NCBI GenBank assembly: GCA_023406965.1
Contig: JAEXTI010000484.1
Coordinates: 1 to 7,870 of the forward strand
DNA from: Chloroflexota bacterium
GTDB taxonomy: Bacteria; Chloroflexota; Anaerolineae; Anaerolineales; Anaerolineaceae
Reading direction: 5' to 3'
Length of the DNA: 7,870 nucleotides
The position numbers and the translations under genes are program-made. The first letter of the stretch is position 1; each line of letters begins with the position of its first letter. The notes below the pieces were generated by a model. That model was not told the origin of the DNA. It ran no database searches and saw only the letters and a list, made by a program, of their open reading frames with translations. Shown here in pieces: positions 1-7,262 of this stretch.

Positions 1-368
1 CCGACGCAAGCTGCCGGGCCATTGGCGGAATTTCCCGCGGAGCGGGTTGGGCAGTGCATGTGGCCTTGCGCAATGCCGATGTGTTTGGGGCGGTGGGCGC
101 GCATAGCCTGGCGGCGTTTTATGGTGAGGCTTTTCGCCTTCCTGCCACGCTGGCTGCCATCCCCGAGGGTTCGGTGCCGCGTTTTTACGTGGACAGCGGA
201 GAGCATGACCGTTATCTTTATAGCGCCGTGGAATTTGAAACGGCTCTTGACCAGTCCGGAGTTGCTCACGATTGGTACCTGTTCCAGGGGCTTCATGATG
301 ATGATTACTGGACTGCGCACATGGAGTTCTATATCCGCTGGTACGCCGACTTTTTTAGTGGGCGTTGA
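1..368 (+). CDS. Alpha/beta-hydrolase esterase, C-terminal part (5' end outside window)
   Basis: The frame is open from base 3 to the TGA at 366-368 and gives 121 residues with no start, so the gene begins before the window. The fragment opens with the nucleophile elbow G-I-S-R-G (bases 27-41, fragment Ser11), followed by the helix AGWAVHVALRN that usually follows it in the esterase D / PF00756 group. A likely acid lies in DSGEHD (Asp69, or Asp64), and the catalytic His is probably His98 in GLHDDDYW, which corresponds to the family's GGHDWxxW. The Ser-Asp-His order and spacing fit a complete hydrolase C-terminal half. Family members cleave carboxyl esters, but the substrate cannot be told from this part, nor can a signal peptide be assessed. 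It ends 39 bases before gatC and probably belongs to a different transcript, because a strong -10 box follows it. Confidence 0.82.
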   Translation, partial: DASCRAIGGISRGAGWAVHVALRNADVFGAVGAHSLAAFYGEAFRLPATLAAIPEGSVPRFYVDSGEHDRYLYSAVEFETALDQSGVAHDWYLFQGLHDDDYWTAHMEFYIRWYADFFSGR

Positions 369-394
369 TTATCCCCGATCCACAGGTATTCATT

Positions 395-400
395 TATAAT
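395..400 (+). promoter_or_regulatory. Perfect -10 box (TATAAT) just upstream of gatC, likely leaderless start
   Basis: TATAAT sits 7 bases before the gatC ATG at 408. With standard -10 geometry transcription would start at about 407-408, giving a message with essentially no leader. This fits the absence of any purine-rich Shine-Dalgarno stretch before this ATG, whereas the downstream plus-strand genes have one. No good -35 is seen at 16-18 bases spacing. TTGATT at 365-370 is similar to TTGACA but is 24 bases away, which is too far. Position and lack of SD are seen directly; promoter activity is inferred. Confidence 0.55.
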
Positions 401-407
401 CGATCCC

Positions 408-695
408 ATGAGTCTCACCCAAGCCGAAGTTGAACACATCGCTCACCTGGCCCGTCTGGAGTTAAGCCCCGAAGAACTGGCCCGCTACCGCCAGCAGCTT
501 TCTGCAATTTTGGATTATGCGGTCAGGCTTCAATCTCTTGATACCAGCCGTATTGCGCCCACCGCCGGCGCAGTCCTCGATGCTGCCCCGTTGCGCGCCG
601 ACGAACCTGTGGAGGGGCTTGCTGTGGACACCGTGTTGCGCAATGCCCCCCAGCGCGAAGATAATCAATTCCGCGTGCCCCCGGTGCTGGAGTAA
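408..695 (+). CDS. gatC: Asp/Glu-tRNA amidotransferase subunit C
   Basis: This 95-residue protein matches GatC from end to end: the N-terminal helix segment with IAHLARLELSPEELARY, the following helix with LSAILDYAVRLQSLDT, then P-T-A-G, the LRADEP element, and the closing NAPQREDNQFRVPPVLE. The length is normal for the family. GatC wraps around GatA and stabilises the GatCAB complex, which amidates Glu-tRNA(Gln) and/or Asp-tRNA(Asn) in the cytoplasm. It lies 3 bases before gatA and is surely cotranslated with it. The ATG at 408 is the only sensible start, since the conserved region begins about eight codons in. There is no Shine-Dalgarno motif in front, but a TATAAT ends 7 bases upstream, which points to leaderless translation. 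Confidence 0.96.
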   Translation: MSLTQAEVEHIAHLARLELSPEELARYRQQLSAILDYAVRLQSLDTSRIAPTAGAVLDAAPLRADEPVEGLAVDTVLRNAPQREDNQFRVPPVLE

Positions 696-698
696 GCC

Positions 699-2189
699 AT
701 GAGCCTGACACCGGAAACCATGACCATCACGGAGATGCTGGCCGGGCTGCGCCGCGCAGACTTCACCAGCCGCGAACTGACCGAAGCTTGTCTGGCGCGC
801 ATCGAGCGCTTTGAGCCCCGCTTGCATACCCTTATCACCTATACCCCCGAGCTGGCCTTGCGCCAGGCGGACGAAGCCGACCGGCGCTACCGCGAATCGC
901 GGCAGGCTGACCCTTCCGCAGCGTTGGCGCTCCCAGCCTTGTTGGGTTTGCCGGTGATGATCAAGGATGTGCTCTGCCTGGCAGATGTTCGCTGCACCTG
1001 CGGTTCGAAGATTCTGGAGAATTTTGTGCCCCCCTACACAGCCACCGCAGTTCAGCGATTGCTGGATGCGGGTGTGGTGGTGGTGGGCAAGAGCAACACC
1101 GATGAATATGCGATGGGTTCTTCCACCGAAAACTCTGCCTATGGCCCCACGCACAACCCCTGGGATCTGGAGCGAGTGCCGGGCGGCTCCAGCGGCGGCA
1201 GCGCCGCGGCTGTGGCGGCGCGCCTGGTTCCGGCTGCCACCGGTTCGGATACGGGAGGGAGTATCCGCCAGCCTGCCGCCTACTGCGGCATCACCGGCTT
1301 GAAGCCCACCTACGGGCGAGTCTCACGCTACGGGCTGGTGGCTTACGGTTCTTCGCTGGATTCGGTGGGCGCTTTTGCCGCCAGTGCCGCCGAGGTGACC
1401 CTGTTGTTCAACCAAATGGCCGGTTACGATCCGCATGATTCGACCAGCAGCAACCTGTGCGCGCCGGATATTCAATTGAGCCGCTCTACGGATTTGAAGG
1501 GTTTAAGGGTGGGCGTACCCGATGAATATTTCATCGCCGGGATGCAGCCGGAGGTAGAGGCTGGCGTGCGGGCTGCCATTGCGCAGTTGGAAGCGCTGGG
1601 GGCGGTGGCTCAGCCGGTGAGTTTGCCTCACACGGAATACGCCCTGCCGGTGTATTACCTGATTGCCCCAGCCGAGGCATCGGCCAACCTGGCACGTTAT
1701 GATGGGGTGCGCTTTGGCCTGCGAGAGCCCTCTCAATCCTTGTGGGACTTGTTCAACAAGTCGCGCGGGGTTGGTCTGGGCGCAGAGGTAAAACGGCGCA
1801 TCATGCTGGGCACCTATGCTCTCTCGGCGGGCTACTATGACGCCTATTATGGTCAGGCCCAAAAGGTGCGCACGCTCATCCGCCAGGATTTCCTCAAGGC
1901 CTTCCAGGATGTGGATGTGATCGCCTGCCCGGTCGCCCCCAGCACGGCCTTCCGTCTGGGCGAGCATACCGACGATCCGCTGGCGATGTACCTGGAGGAC
2001 GTGTTCACGCTGCCGGCCAACCTGGCGGGTGTGCCAGGTCTGTCGTTCCCGGTTGGCTTCGATGGTCGCGGTTTGCCTATTGGGATGCAGTTGATGGGGG
2101 CGCACTTCAAAGAAGAGGTGCTGTTAAAAACAGCCCATGCCTATCAGTTAACCACCGGCTGGCACAAACGTGCCCCGGAATTATCCTGA
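699..2189 (+). CDS. gatA: Asp/Glu-tRNA amidotransferase subunit A
   Basis: This is a 496-residue amidase-signature protein, about ten residues longer than typical GatA because of a small insertion near residues 64-80. The Ser-cisSer-Lys triad is intact: Lys89 in MIKDV, Ser164 in PGGSSGGS and Ser188 in GSDTGGSIRQPA, at the same spacing as in known GatA. GatA-specific stretches are also present: CGSKILENFVPPYTAT, GKSNTDEYAMGSSTENSAYG, GLKPTYGRVSRYGL, and a C-terminal GLPIGMQLMG. It hydrolyses glutamine and supplies ammonia to GatB for amidation of mischarged tRNA. GGAG at 689-692, inside the end of gatC, sits 6 bases before the ATG and supports this start; Met8 (base 720) is a weaker alternative. 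gatB is not in the window, as in genomes where gatB is encoded elsewhere. Confidence 0.97.
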   Translation: MSLTPETMTITEMLAGLRRADFTSRELTEACLARIERFEPRLHTLITYTPELALRQADEADRRYRESRQADPSAALALPALLGLPVMIKDVLCLADVRCTCGSKILENFVPPYTATAVQRLLDAGVVVVGKSNTDEYAMGSSTENSAYGPTHNPWDLERVPGGSSGGSAAAVAARLVPAATGSDTGGSIRQPAAYCGITGLKPTYGRVSRYGLVAYGSSLDSVGAFAASAAEVTLLFNQMAGYDPHDSTSSNLCAPDIQLSRSTDLKGLRVGVPDEYFIAGMQPEVEAGVRAAIAQLEALGAVAQPVSLPHTEYALPVYYLIAPAEASANLARYDGVRFGLREPSQSLWDLFNKSRGVGLGAEVKRRIMLGTYALSAGYYDAYYGQAQKVRTLIRQDFLKAFQDVDVIACPVAPSTAFRLGEHTDDPLAMYLEDVFTLPANLAGVPGLSFPVGFDGRGLPIGMQLMGAHFKEEVLLKTAHAYQLTTGWHKRAPELS

Positions 2190-2210
2190 GTTCGAGGGGT
2201 AAGGAACAGA

Positions 2211-3224
2211 ATGTCTCGTAAAACACTCAAAATTGCAGTCCCGATGGCTGGATTGGGCACGCGTATGCGCCCGCACACCTGGAGCAAACCCAAACCGCTC
2301 ATCTCGCTGGCCGGGCGGACTGTTTTGGATTACGTTTTGGATCAATTCAATACGGTGCCGGCCGATTTTGATGTGGAATATATCTTTATTGTGGGTCCAA
2401 ACGGCGAGCAGCAGACACGCGAGTTCATGGAGGAGTACCATCCCGAAAAGAAAGTGCATTTTGTGCTCCAGCATGAAATGCGCGGGCAGTCCGATGCCCT
2501 CTATTTGGCTCGCGAGCACTTGACCGGGCCGATGCTGATGGCTTTTTCGGATACTCTGGTCGAGACAGATTTTTCCTTTTTGGAGAACGAAACTGCCGAC
2601 GCGGTGGCCTGGGTGAAAGCGGTCCCCGACCCGCGCCGCTTCGGCGTGGCGGAATTAAACGGCGGCGGTCTGGTCAGACGCCTGATCGAAAAGCCCGAAG
2701 ACACCCGCAACAACCTGGTGGTGGTGGGCTTTTACTACTTCCGCAGCGCTGAAACGCTGCTGAATGCGATTGAAGGGCAGATGAACCGCAACGTGACTCT
2801 CAAGAACGAGTTTTTCCTGGCCGACGCGGTCAACATCATGCTCGAGCAGGGCGCCAAAATGCGCACCGAAATGGTCGAGGTGTGGCTGGATGCCGGTACG
2901 GTGGAATCAACCCTGGATACCAATCGCTATCTGCTGGAGCACGGTCACGACAACACCGCGCAGGTGGACCGCCCCGGAGTTACCATTGTCCCGCCGGTGT
3001 TCATCCATGAGTCGGCGCATATAGAGAACTCGGTGATTGGTCCGTACGTTTCCATCGACGCCGACTGCGAGTTGAAGCGCGCCATCGTTTCCAACTCCAT
3101 CGTTGGCGAAGGTACCCACATTCAAGACATCGCCCTGGAAGATTCGTTGTTGGGCCGTAACGTCAGCCTCTCGGGACAGGCACTGCGCCTGAACCTCGGA
3201 GATCAATCGTGGGCGGTGCGCTAG
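2211..3224 (+). CDS. Sugar-1-phosphate nucleotidylyltransferase with short left-handed beta-helix tail
   Basis: This 337-residue GT-A-fold NTP transferase has the nucleotide-binding signature PMAGLGTRMRPHTWSKPKPL at residues 11-30, with Lys28 in the PKP. A metal-binding Asp114 lies in FSDTL, which replaces the usual GDN. EKP at 160-162 contacts the sugar phosphate, and the second metal Asp227 lies in WLDAGT. Residues about 260-325 (PPVFIH, SVIGPYVSID, SNSIVGEGTHI, DSLLGRNVS) look like a few hexapeptide rungs of a left-handed beta-helix, as in RmlA-long and ManC-like enzymes. It makes an NDP-sugar from NTP and a sugar-1-phosphate; glucose with dTTP/UTP or mannose with GTP cannot be separated by eye. 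AAGGA at 2201-2205 supports the ATG. It lies 21 bases after gatA, probably in the same operon. Confidence 0.88.
   Translation: MSRKTLKIAVPMAGLGTRMRPHTWSKPKPLISLAGRTVLDYVLDQFNTVPADFDVEYIFIVGPNGEQQTREFMEEYHPEKKVHFVLQHEMRGQSDALYLAREHLTGPMLMAFSDTLVETDFSFLENETADAVAWVKAVPDPRRFGVAELNGGGLVRRLIEKPEDTRNNLVVVGFYYFRSAETLLNAIEGQMNRNVTLKNEFFLADAVNIMLEQGAKMRTEMVEVWLDAGTVESTLDTNRYLLEHGHDNTAQVDRPGVTIVPPVFIHESAHIENSVIGPYVSIDADCELKRAIVSNSIVGEGTHIQDIALEDSLLGRNVSLSGQALRLNLGDQSWAVR
3198..3201 (+). promoter_or_regulatory. Shine-Dalgarno (GGAG) inside the preceding gene, sets the GTG start at 3209
   Basis: GGAG lies 7 bases before the GTG at 3209, all within the last codons of the nucleotidylyltransferase. It is the best argument that the small gene starts here and is translationally coupled to its overlapping neighbour. 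I see no comparable motif before a later start in that frame. Confidence 0.55.
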
Positions 3225-3424
3225 TCGAGTGCTATTCGGGGAGTGAGTACGCTGAACGCCCGAAAGCCTTGCACTGGAACGGGCAGCGGCTGGAAGTTGA
3301 GGAAGTTGAACACCAGGCCCGCACCCCGAACGGAAAGGTGTTTTGGGTTCGCTGCGCTGGTGGCGCCCGTTTCAAATTGGAGTATGATTTAGAAGAAGAT
3401 CGGTGGGTTATCGAAACGCAATAA
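3209..3424 (+). CDS. Small uncharacterised beta-rich protein overlapping the nucleotidylyltransferase
   Basis: This 71-residue product is acidic and rich in predicted beta strands. Its pattern is YSGSEYAERPKALHW, then GQRLEVEEVEHQARTP, then KVFWVRCAGGARFKLEYD, ending EEDRWVIE. Alternating hydrophobic residues and an aromatic/charged ending suggest a small antiparallel beta-barrel or sheet. It has no signal peptide, membrane segment or catalytic motif that I can see. It resembles conserved hypothetical proteins of DUF6504 type, but I cannot confirm that family. It starts with GTG, overlaps the nucleotidylyltransferase by 16 bases in another frame, has a good SD, and lies 40 bases before the aminotransferase gene. 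Its place in a tight operon argues that it is real and not a shadow. Function is unknown. Confidence 0.72.
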   Translation: MGGALVECYSGSEYAERPKALHWNGQRLEVEEVEHQARTPNGKVFWVRCAGGARFKLEYDLEEDRWVIETQ

Positions 3425-3464
3425 CGCGGCCCATTCACAGCCGCCGGATGAAGGAGAAGCCGTC

Positions 3465-4622
3465 ATGACCAAATCTTATTTATCGCAACGCGCCGCCAGT
3501 CTCAAACCGTCGGCCATCCGCAAGTTTTTCGATATCGCCGCGACCATGAAAGATATTATTTCGTTGGGCATCGGCGAGCCGGATTTCGATACCCCCAAGC
3601 CTATTGTAGACGCCGGTGTGCGTTCGCTTTTGTCCGGTGAGACCCACTACACTTCCAATGTGGGCGTGCTTGAACTGCGCCAAACCCTTTCAGCCCATCT
3701 CGAGCGGTTGTACAACGTGCATTACGAACCGGACCAGCTTGTCATCACCGTAGGTGGTTCCGAAGCGCTCTACCTGGCTTCCACTGCCTTGCTCAATCCC
3801 GGCGATGAGGTGATCATCCTCACCCCCTGTTTTGTTTCTTATCAGGCCGAGGTTTTCCTGGCGGGGGGCGTGCCGGTGGAAGTGGCTTGCCGCATGGAAA
3901 ACAATTTTGAGGTAGACCCGAAAGATGTGGAAGCAGCCATCACCCCGCGCACCAAGGCCATCTTAATGGGCTTCCCCAGCAATCCCACCGGCGCGGTGGC
4001 CTCGCGCGAAACCTTGCTGGAGATTGCGCGCCTGGCGGAAGAGCACGACTTGATTGTTTTGTCGGATGAAATCTATGACCGGTTGGTCTACGGTCAGAAG
4101 CATATTTGCTTCCCGGCGCTGCCCGGAATGCAGAAACGCACCATCCTGCTGGGTGGATTTTCCAAAGATTATGCTATGACCGGCTGGCGCATCGGTTACG
4201 CGGCGGCCCCGGCTGAATTGATCACCGGCTTGCTGCGGGTGCACCAGTACACGGTCATGTGCGCCTCCACCACCGCGCAAATGGCGGCGATTGTCGCCTT
4301 ACGGGATGGCGAGGAGCATGTGGCGAAGATGGCGGCTGAATATGACCGCCGCCGCCGCCTGATTGTGGATGGCTTGAACCAGATTGGCTTGCCGACCTTT
4401 GAGCCGCGAGGCGCGTTCTATGCCTTCCCGAAGGTGTCGGTGACCGGCCTGGATGACAACGCATTTTCCACCCGTTTGCTCGAAGAAGAGCACGTGGCGG
4501 CTGTGCCTGGATCGGGCTTTGGCAAAGGTGGAGAAGGCTTTATTCGCTGTTCCTACGCCACCTCCTACGACAAGATCGAAGAAGCACTGCGCCGGATGGA
4601 ACGCTTTGTCAACCGGTTGTAA
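3465..4622 (+). CDS. PLP-dependent aminotransferase, class I/II (PatA/AspC-like)
   Basis: This 385-residue fold-type I aminotransferase has full family length. Visible features are SLGIGEPDFDTP near residue 33, HYTSNVGVLELRQ near 61, the cofactor-binding stretch GGSEAL at 97-102, PSNPTG with Asn173, DEIYDRLVY with Asp201 (pyridine nitrogen) and Tyr204, the Schiff-base Lys234 in GGFSKDYAMTGWRIGY, and Arg361 in FIRCSYATS, which binds the substrate alpha-carboxylate. It transfers an amino group between an amino acid and a 2-oxo acid. Aspartate, aromatic amino acids and N-acetyl-LL-diaminopimelate are all used by close relatives, so the substrate is left open. AAGGAG at 3451-3456 is 8 bases before the ATG and fixes the start. 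It is the last gene before the hairpin at 4670 and is probably cotranscribed with the genes upstream. Confidence 0.93.
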   Translation: MTKSYLSQRAASLKPSAIRKFFDIAATMKDIISLGIGEPDFDTPKPIVDAGVRSLLSGETHYTSNVGVLELRQTLSAHLERLYNVHYEPDQLVITVGGSEALYLASTALLNPGDEVIILTPCFVSYQAEVFLAGGVPVEVACRMENNFEVDPKDVEAAITPRTKAILMGFPSNPTGAVASRETLLEIARLAEEHDLIVLSDEIYDRLVYGQKHICFPALPGMQKRTILLGGFSKDYAMTGWRIGYAAAPAELITGLLRVHQYTVMCASTTAQMAAIVALRDGEEHVAKMAAEYDRRRRLIVDGLNQIGLPTFEPRGAFYAFPKVSVTGLDDNAFSTRLLEEEHVAAVPGSGFGKGGEGFIRCSYATSYDKIEEALRRMERFVNRL

Positions 4623-4669
4623 TTTTCCGTCACACCGAGTTGTAGCTGCTCCTGTAGAGGCAAGAAAGA

Positions 4670-4724
4670 CCGAAATATAAGATATGTGTGGGTGCAAAGC
4701 ACCCACACATATCTTATATTTCGG
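4670..4724. terminator. 55-base perfect hairpin between convergent genes, likely bidirectional terminator
   Basis: The arms 4670-4695 and 4699-4724 are exact reverse complements over 26 bases around a 3-base AAA loop. It fills the gap between the aminotransferase stop (4622) and the kinase stop (4730-4728), starting only 3 bases after the kinase stop and 47 after the aminotransferase stop. The inner part is GC-rich (GTGTGGGTGC) and the outer part AT-rich. The tail is weak on both sides: AATTT on the plus strand and GTCTTTCTTG on the minus strand, so neither has a clean U run. The pairing is seen directly; the terminator role is inferred from position. Confidence 0.75.
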
Positions 4725-4727
4725 AAT

Positions 4728-6446
4728 TTACTCCAGGGTGAAGAAAAACGTGGCGCCTGCGCCTTCCTTCCCGCGCGCCCAAATCCGTCCCCCGTGGCGA
4801 TGGACGATGCGCTGCACGGTGGCCAGCCCAATGCCCGTGCCTTCAAACTCACCGGGGGCATGCAAGCGCTGGAAGGGTCCAAACAATTTGTCGGCGTACG
4901 CCATGTTGAACCCCGCGCCGTTGTCGGAAACAAAATAGACGAACTCACTTTCTTCCACCGTTCGCCCAAACTCGACCCTGGCTTGTGGGCTGTGAGCAGT
5001 GAACTTCCAGGCATTATTCAGCAGGTTCTCAAGGATGATGCGTACCAGGCTCGCGTCCACTTCGGCGGCCATATCGGGATGAATATGCACTTCAACAGTT
5101 CGTTCGGGGTAGGCACGGTGCAGGTTGTCCGCAATCTCCAGGGCCACTTCGCTCAAGTTCACGCGCACCCGCTTTAACTCGCTGCGAGTCACTCGCGAGA
5201 GGTTAAGCAAGTCATCGATCAATCCGCCCATGCGCAGCGTGGCGGCACGGATACGCGCCAGGTGGTCCTGGCCGGTTTCATCCAGCGTTGCACTGTATTC
5301 ATCTGCGAGGATTTGGCTGAAGCCATTGATGGCCCGCAGCGGGGCGCGCAAATCGTGCGAGACGGAGTAGGCAAAAGATTCTAGCTCGCGATTGGCGGCT
5401 TCGTACTCGGCCGTACGCGTTCGCACGCGCTGCTCCAGTTCGGTGTTCAACCGGGAAATTTCTTCTTCGGCTTTTTTGCGTTCGTCGATGTCGGTGACGA
5501 CCAGGACAGCATGAGGGTTGTTTTCATCCTGAATCACTGCCAGGCGCGAAGCGAACCATCGTATCGTTCCATCGGCTGTCCTGGCGGGAGCTTCGAGGGT
5601 GATGGTTTCACCCGTGGCGAGTGACTGGGCGATGGCTGCGTTGATATCTTCCTGGTGCATGTCCGGCATGAAGGCTGATAATGGAGCTCCAAAAACCCGC
5701 TTGCGTTGAGCCTCATCGATTGTGTTGGCAAACAAGATATTCCCATCTAAATCCAATTCCAGGATCCAACTGGGAACCTGAACTAGCAAAGAAAACCAGC
5801 GTTTTTCAGCCAGGCGAATTTGCGTGGCTTGTTCTTCTAGCTGGCGGTTCAAAATAGCCAATTTCTGCTCGTTTTCGCGGGCTCGTTGTAAACTGGCGAA
5901 AAGATTGCTGGACAGAAGCCGGGCGATGAACGCCGCCATGAAAATGATCAGGCTCAGGTAAGCAAAATCGATCCAGTCGGTGTATGTGCTGAAGGAGGAT
6001 GTCCATAATCCATTTATCTCTCCGTAGATCACAAACCCCAAGGATAGCAAGCTGGCTACAACGATTGTCGCAAAGGCTTTGTTCCCCAGGAGCAGGCTGG
6101 CGACCATTAGCACCACGGCATAAGCCATCATGGTGATGTCGTGAATACCTTGCCCTTTTAGGAGAAGGTTGGTTTGCACCACGATCATGGTCAGCAGGAA
6201 TAGGAAACTGGCCAGCCGGGGGTGTCCTACGCGGGAGATGATCATGGTTAAAGCCACCACTCCTGCTGCCACCAGCAAGACAGGGTAGCTATCGGGTTCA
6301 TGGTTTAGGATGGATAGACCTGCCCCAAGGAGGAGCGTTACGAAGAGGGCCCCCTGGATCCAAAGCAACAGTCTTGTCAGCCGGAGAAGGTCTTCATCCC
6401 TGGCAGGGGGTGGAAAAAGCCTTGCACTGACGCGCTTCAGGTCCAT
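4728..6446 (-). CDS. Membrane sensor histidine kinase with six TM helices and a PAS domain
   Basis: This 572-residue protein starts with about six hydrophobic helices (roughly residues 24-46, 54-72, 77-95, 104-121, 122-142 and 158-180). A coiled-coil linker (183-215), a PAS domain (about 215-320, with [15 protein letters not shown]) and a second coiled coil (321-357) follow. The HisKA phospho-acceptor is His364 in [16 protein letters not shown]. The ATPase domain has an N-box with Glu473 and Asn477, a G1 box DNGAGF at 508-513, an F-box LFGPFQRLH at 521-529, and a G2 box [13 protein letters not shown]. All catalytic elements are intact, so it should autophosphorylate. The signal is unknown; I do not recognise the membrane domain. 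It follows surE by 6 bases in the same frame with no clear SD. A TAG three codons upstream of the ATG rules out an earlier start. No response regulator is in the window. Confidence 0.93.
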   Translation of the reverse strand: MDLKRVSARLFPPPARDEDLLRLTRLLLWIQGALFVTLLLGAGLSILNHEPDSYPVLLVAAGVVALTMIISRVGHPRLASFLFLLTMIVVQTNLLLKGQGIHDITMMAYAVVLMVASLLLGNKAFATIVVASLLSLGFVIYGEINGLWTSSFSTYTDWIDFAYLSLIIFMAAFIARLLSSNLFASLQRARENEQKLAILNRQLEEQATQIRLAEKRWFSLLVQVPSWILELDLDGNILFANTIDEAQRKRVFGAPLSAFMPDMHQEDINAAIAQSLATGETITLEAPARTADGTIRWFASRLAVIQDENNPHAVLVVTDIDERKKAEEEISRLNTELEQRVRTRTAEYEAANRELESFAYSVSHDLRAPLRAINGFSQILADEYSATLDETGQDHLARIRAATLRMGGLIDDLLNLSRVTRSELKRVRVNLSEVALEIADNLHRAYPERTVEVHIHPDMAAEVDASLVRIILENLLNNAWKFTAHSPQARVEFGRTVEESEFVYFVSDNGAGFNMAYADKLFGPFQRLHAPGEFEGTGIGLATVQRIVHRHGGRIWARGKEGAGATFFFTLE

Positions 6447-6452
6447 GTAGAT

Positions 6453-7262
6453 CTATTTTAACCGCAATTGCTTGGACAGAGCCTCCAAATCGACCCGTGA
6501 AGTCAGGTCAATGCTCAAAGGAGTGATGGAAATGCATTGGTCGAAATACACCGCATGCACATCTGTTCCCGGCTCAGATTCATCGCGTTCCACCCGAATT
6601 TGAACGTTGATATTCCCCGGTTCGCCCAGACCGCCCGGGCGCACGGCATAAGGAACGTAATATCTCAGGCGCGATTGGCGCGTCATTTGCCAGGCCGTTT
6701 CGAGTGTGGCGCCGGCAGGCACATCAATTTTGAGAATATCCACGTCCGGTGGAAGCGGGTTTTCCAGCATCAGGCGGGCGATTTTCGCGGTGAAGTGGGC
6801 GGCTGTGGAGAAATCCAGATCTTGATAATGATAATATTCCCCGGTCAGCAACTGTAAGGAGGCTGCCAGTGCAGGGATGCCAAGCGCGGCGGCTTCGATG
6901 GCGGCGCCCACGGTGCCGGAGTGAGTGATGCCACTGCCGACGTTTTCGCCGTAGTTGATGCCAGAGATAACCAGGTCGGGGCGGCGTGGTAGTAGCTCCA
7001 GCACGGCATGAAGCACGGCCTGGGCGGGGGCGCCGCCCACCGCATAGGCGGGGTGTTGGCTGCCGTTGATCGGGAGATGAACAATTTCGATGCGCCCGTC
7101 GGAGGACGCGGGCACGCTGCGGCTGGCGCCGGTGGCCTGTTCGCGAGGGGCGGCGATGACAATTTCGCCCAGCCCGGCGGCAATTTCAGCCATGGCGTGC
7201 AACCCGGGCGAGTACACCCCGTCATCATTGGTTAGTAAAATTAAGGGCGGTTGGGTCGTCAT
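6453..7262 (-). CDS. surE: 5'/3'-nucleotidase SurE
   Basis: This 269-residue protein matches SurE along its length: LLTNDDGVYSPG with metal-binding Asp13 and Asp14, the APREQATGASRS loop, VGGAPAQAV, VISGINYGENVGSG with metal ligand Asn103, THSGTVGAAIEA, ILKIDVPAG, and the C-terminal SITPLSIDLT. SurE removes phosphate from nucleoside 5'- and 3'-monophosphates and short polyphosphate, with a divalent metal, in the cytoplasm. One change stands out: aligned with the E. coli loop RSGASNS, the position of metal-ligand Ser39 is Thr44 here, a conservative swap. The ATG shares its first base with the TGA of the gene upstream (TGATG), and GAGGA lies about 9 bases before it, so the two are translationally coupled. 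The kinase gene follows 6 bases downstream. Confidence 0.94.
   Translation of the reverse strand: MTTQPPLILLTNDDGVYSPGLHAMAEIAAGLGEIVIAAPREQATGASRSVPASSDGRIEIVHLPINGSQHPAYAVGGAPAQAVLHAVLELLPRRPDLVISGINYGENVGSGITHSGTVGAAIEAAALGIPALAASLQLLTGEYYHYQDLDFSTAAHFTAKIARLMLENPLPPDVDILKIDVPAGATLETAWQMTRQSRLRYYVPYAVRPGGLGEPGNINVQIRVERDESEPGTDVHAVYFDQCISITPLSIDLTSRVDLEALSKQLRLK

Noticed and set aside
365..370. TTGATT as a -35 box for gatC
   Set aside because: The spacer to TATAAT would be 24 bases, far from the usual 16-18, and the hexamer overlaps the esterase stop codon.
22..399. A 125-codon plus-strand frame over the esterase fragment
   Set aside because: Its product is rich in Trp, Cys, Arg and Met without a pattern, while the frame from base 3 gives the GxSxG, Asp and His signature of a hydrolase.
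462..1154. A 230-codon minus-strand open frame across gatC and gatA
   Set aside because: It lies opposite two clearly conserved genes, its translation is rich in His/Gln/Arg as expected from an antisense shadow of GC-rich coding DNA, and it shows no family motif.
1503..2105. A 200-codon minus-strand open frame opposite gatA
   Set aside because: Low-complexity composition (His, Arg, Gln), no motif, and complete overlap with the conserved gatA C-terminal half.
4670..4724. Reading the long palindrome as a transposon end, MITE or CRISPR repeat
   Set aside because: There is only one copy in the window, no flanking direct duplication (GAAAGA on the left, AATTTA on the right), and no transposase or cas gene nearby.
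6454..6463. A TAAAAT -10-like hexamer 8 bases before the kinase start on the minus strand
   Set aside because: It falls in the final Leu-Lys codons of surE, has no fitting -35, and such A/T-rich hexamers arise easily. Coupling to surE explains expression adequately.
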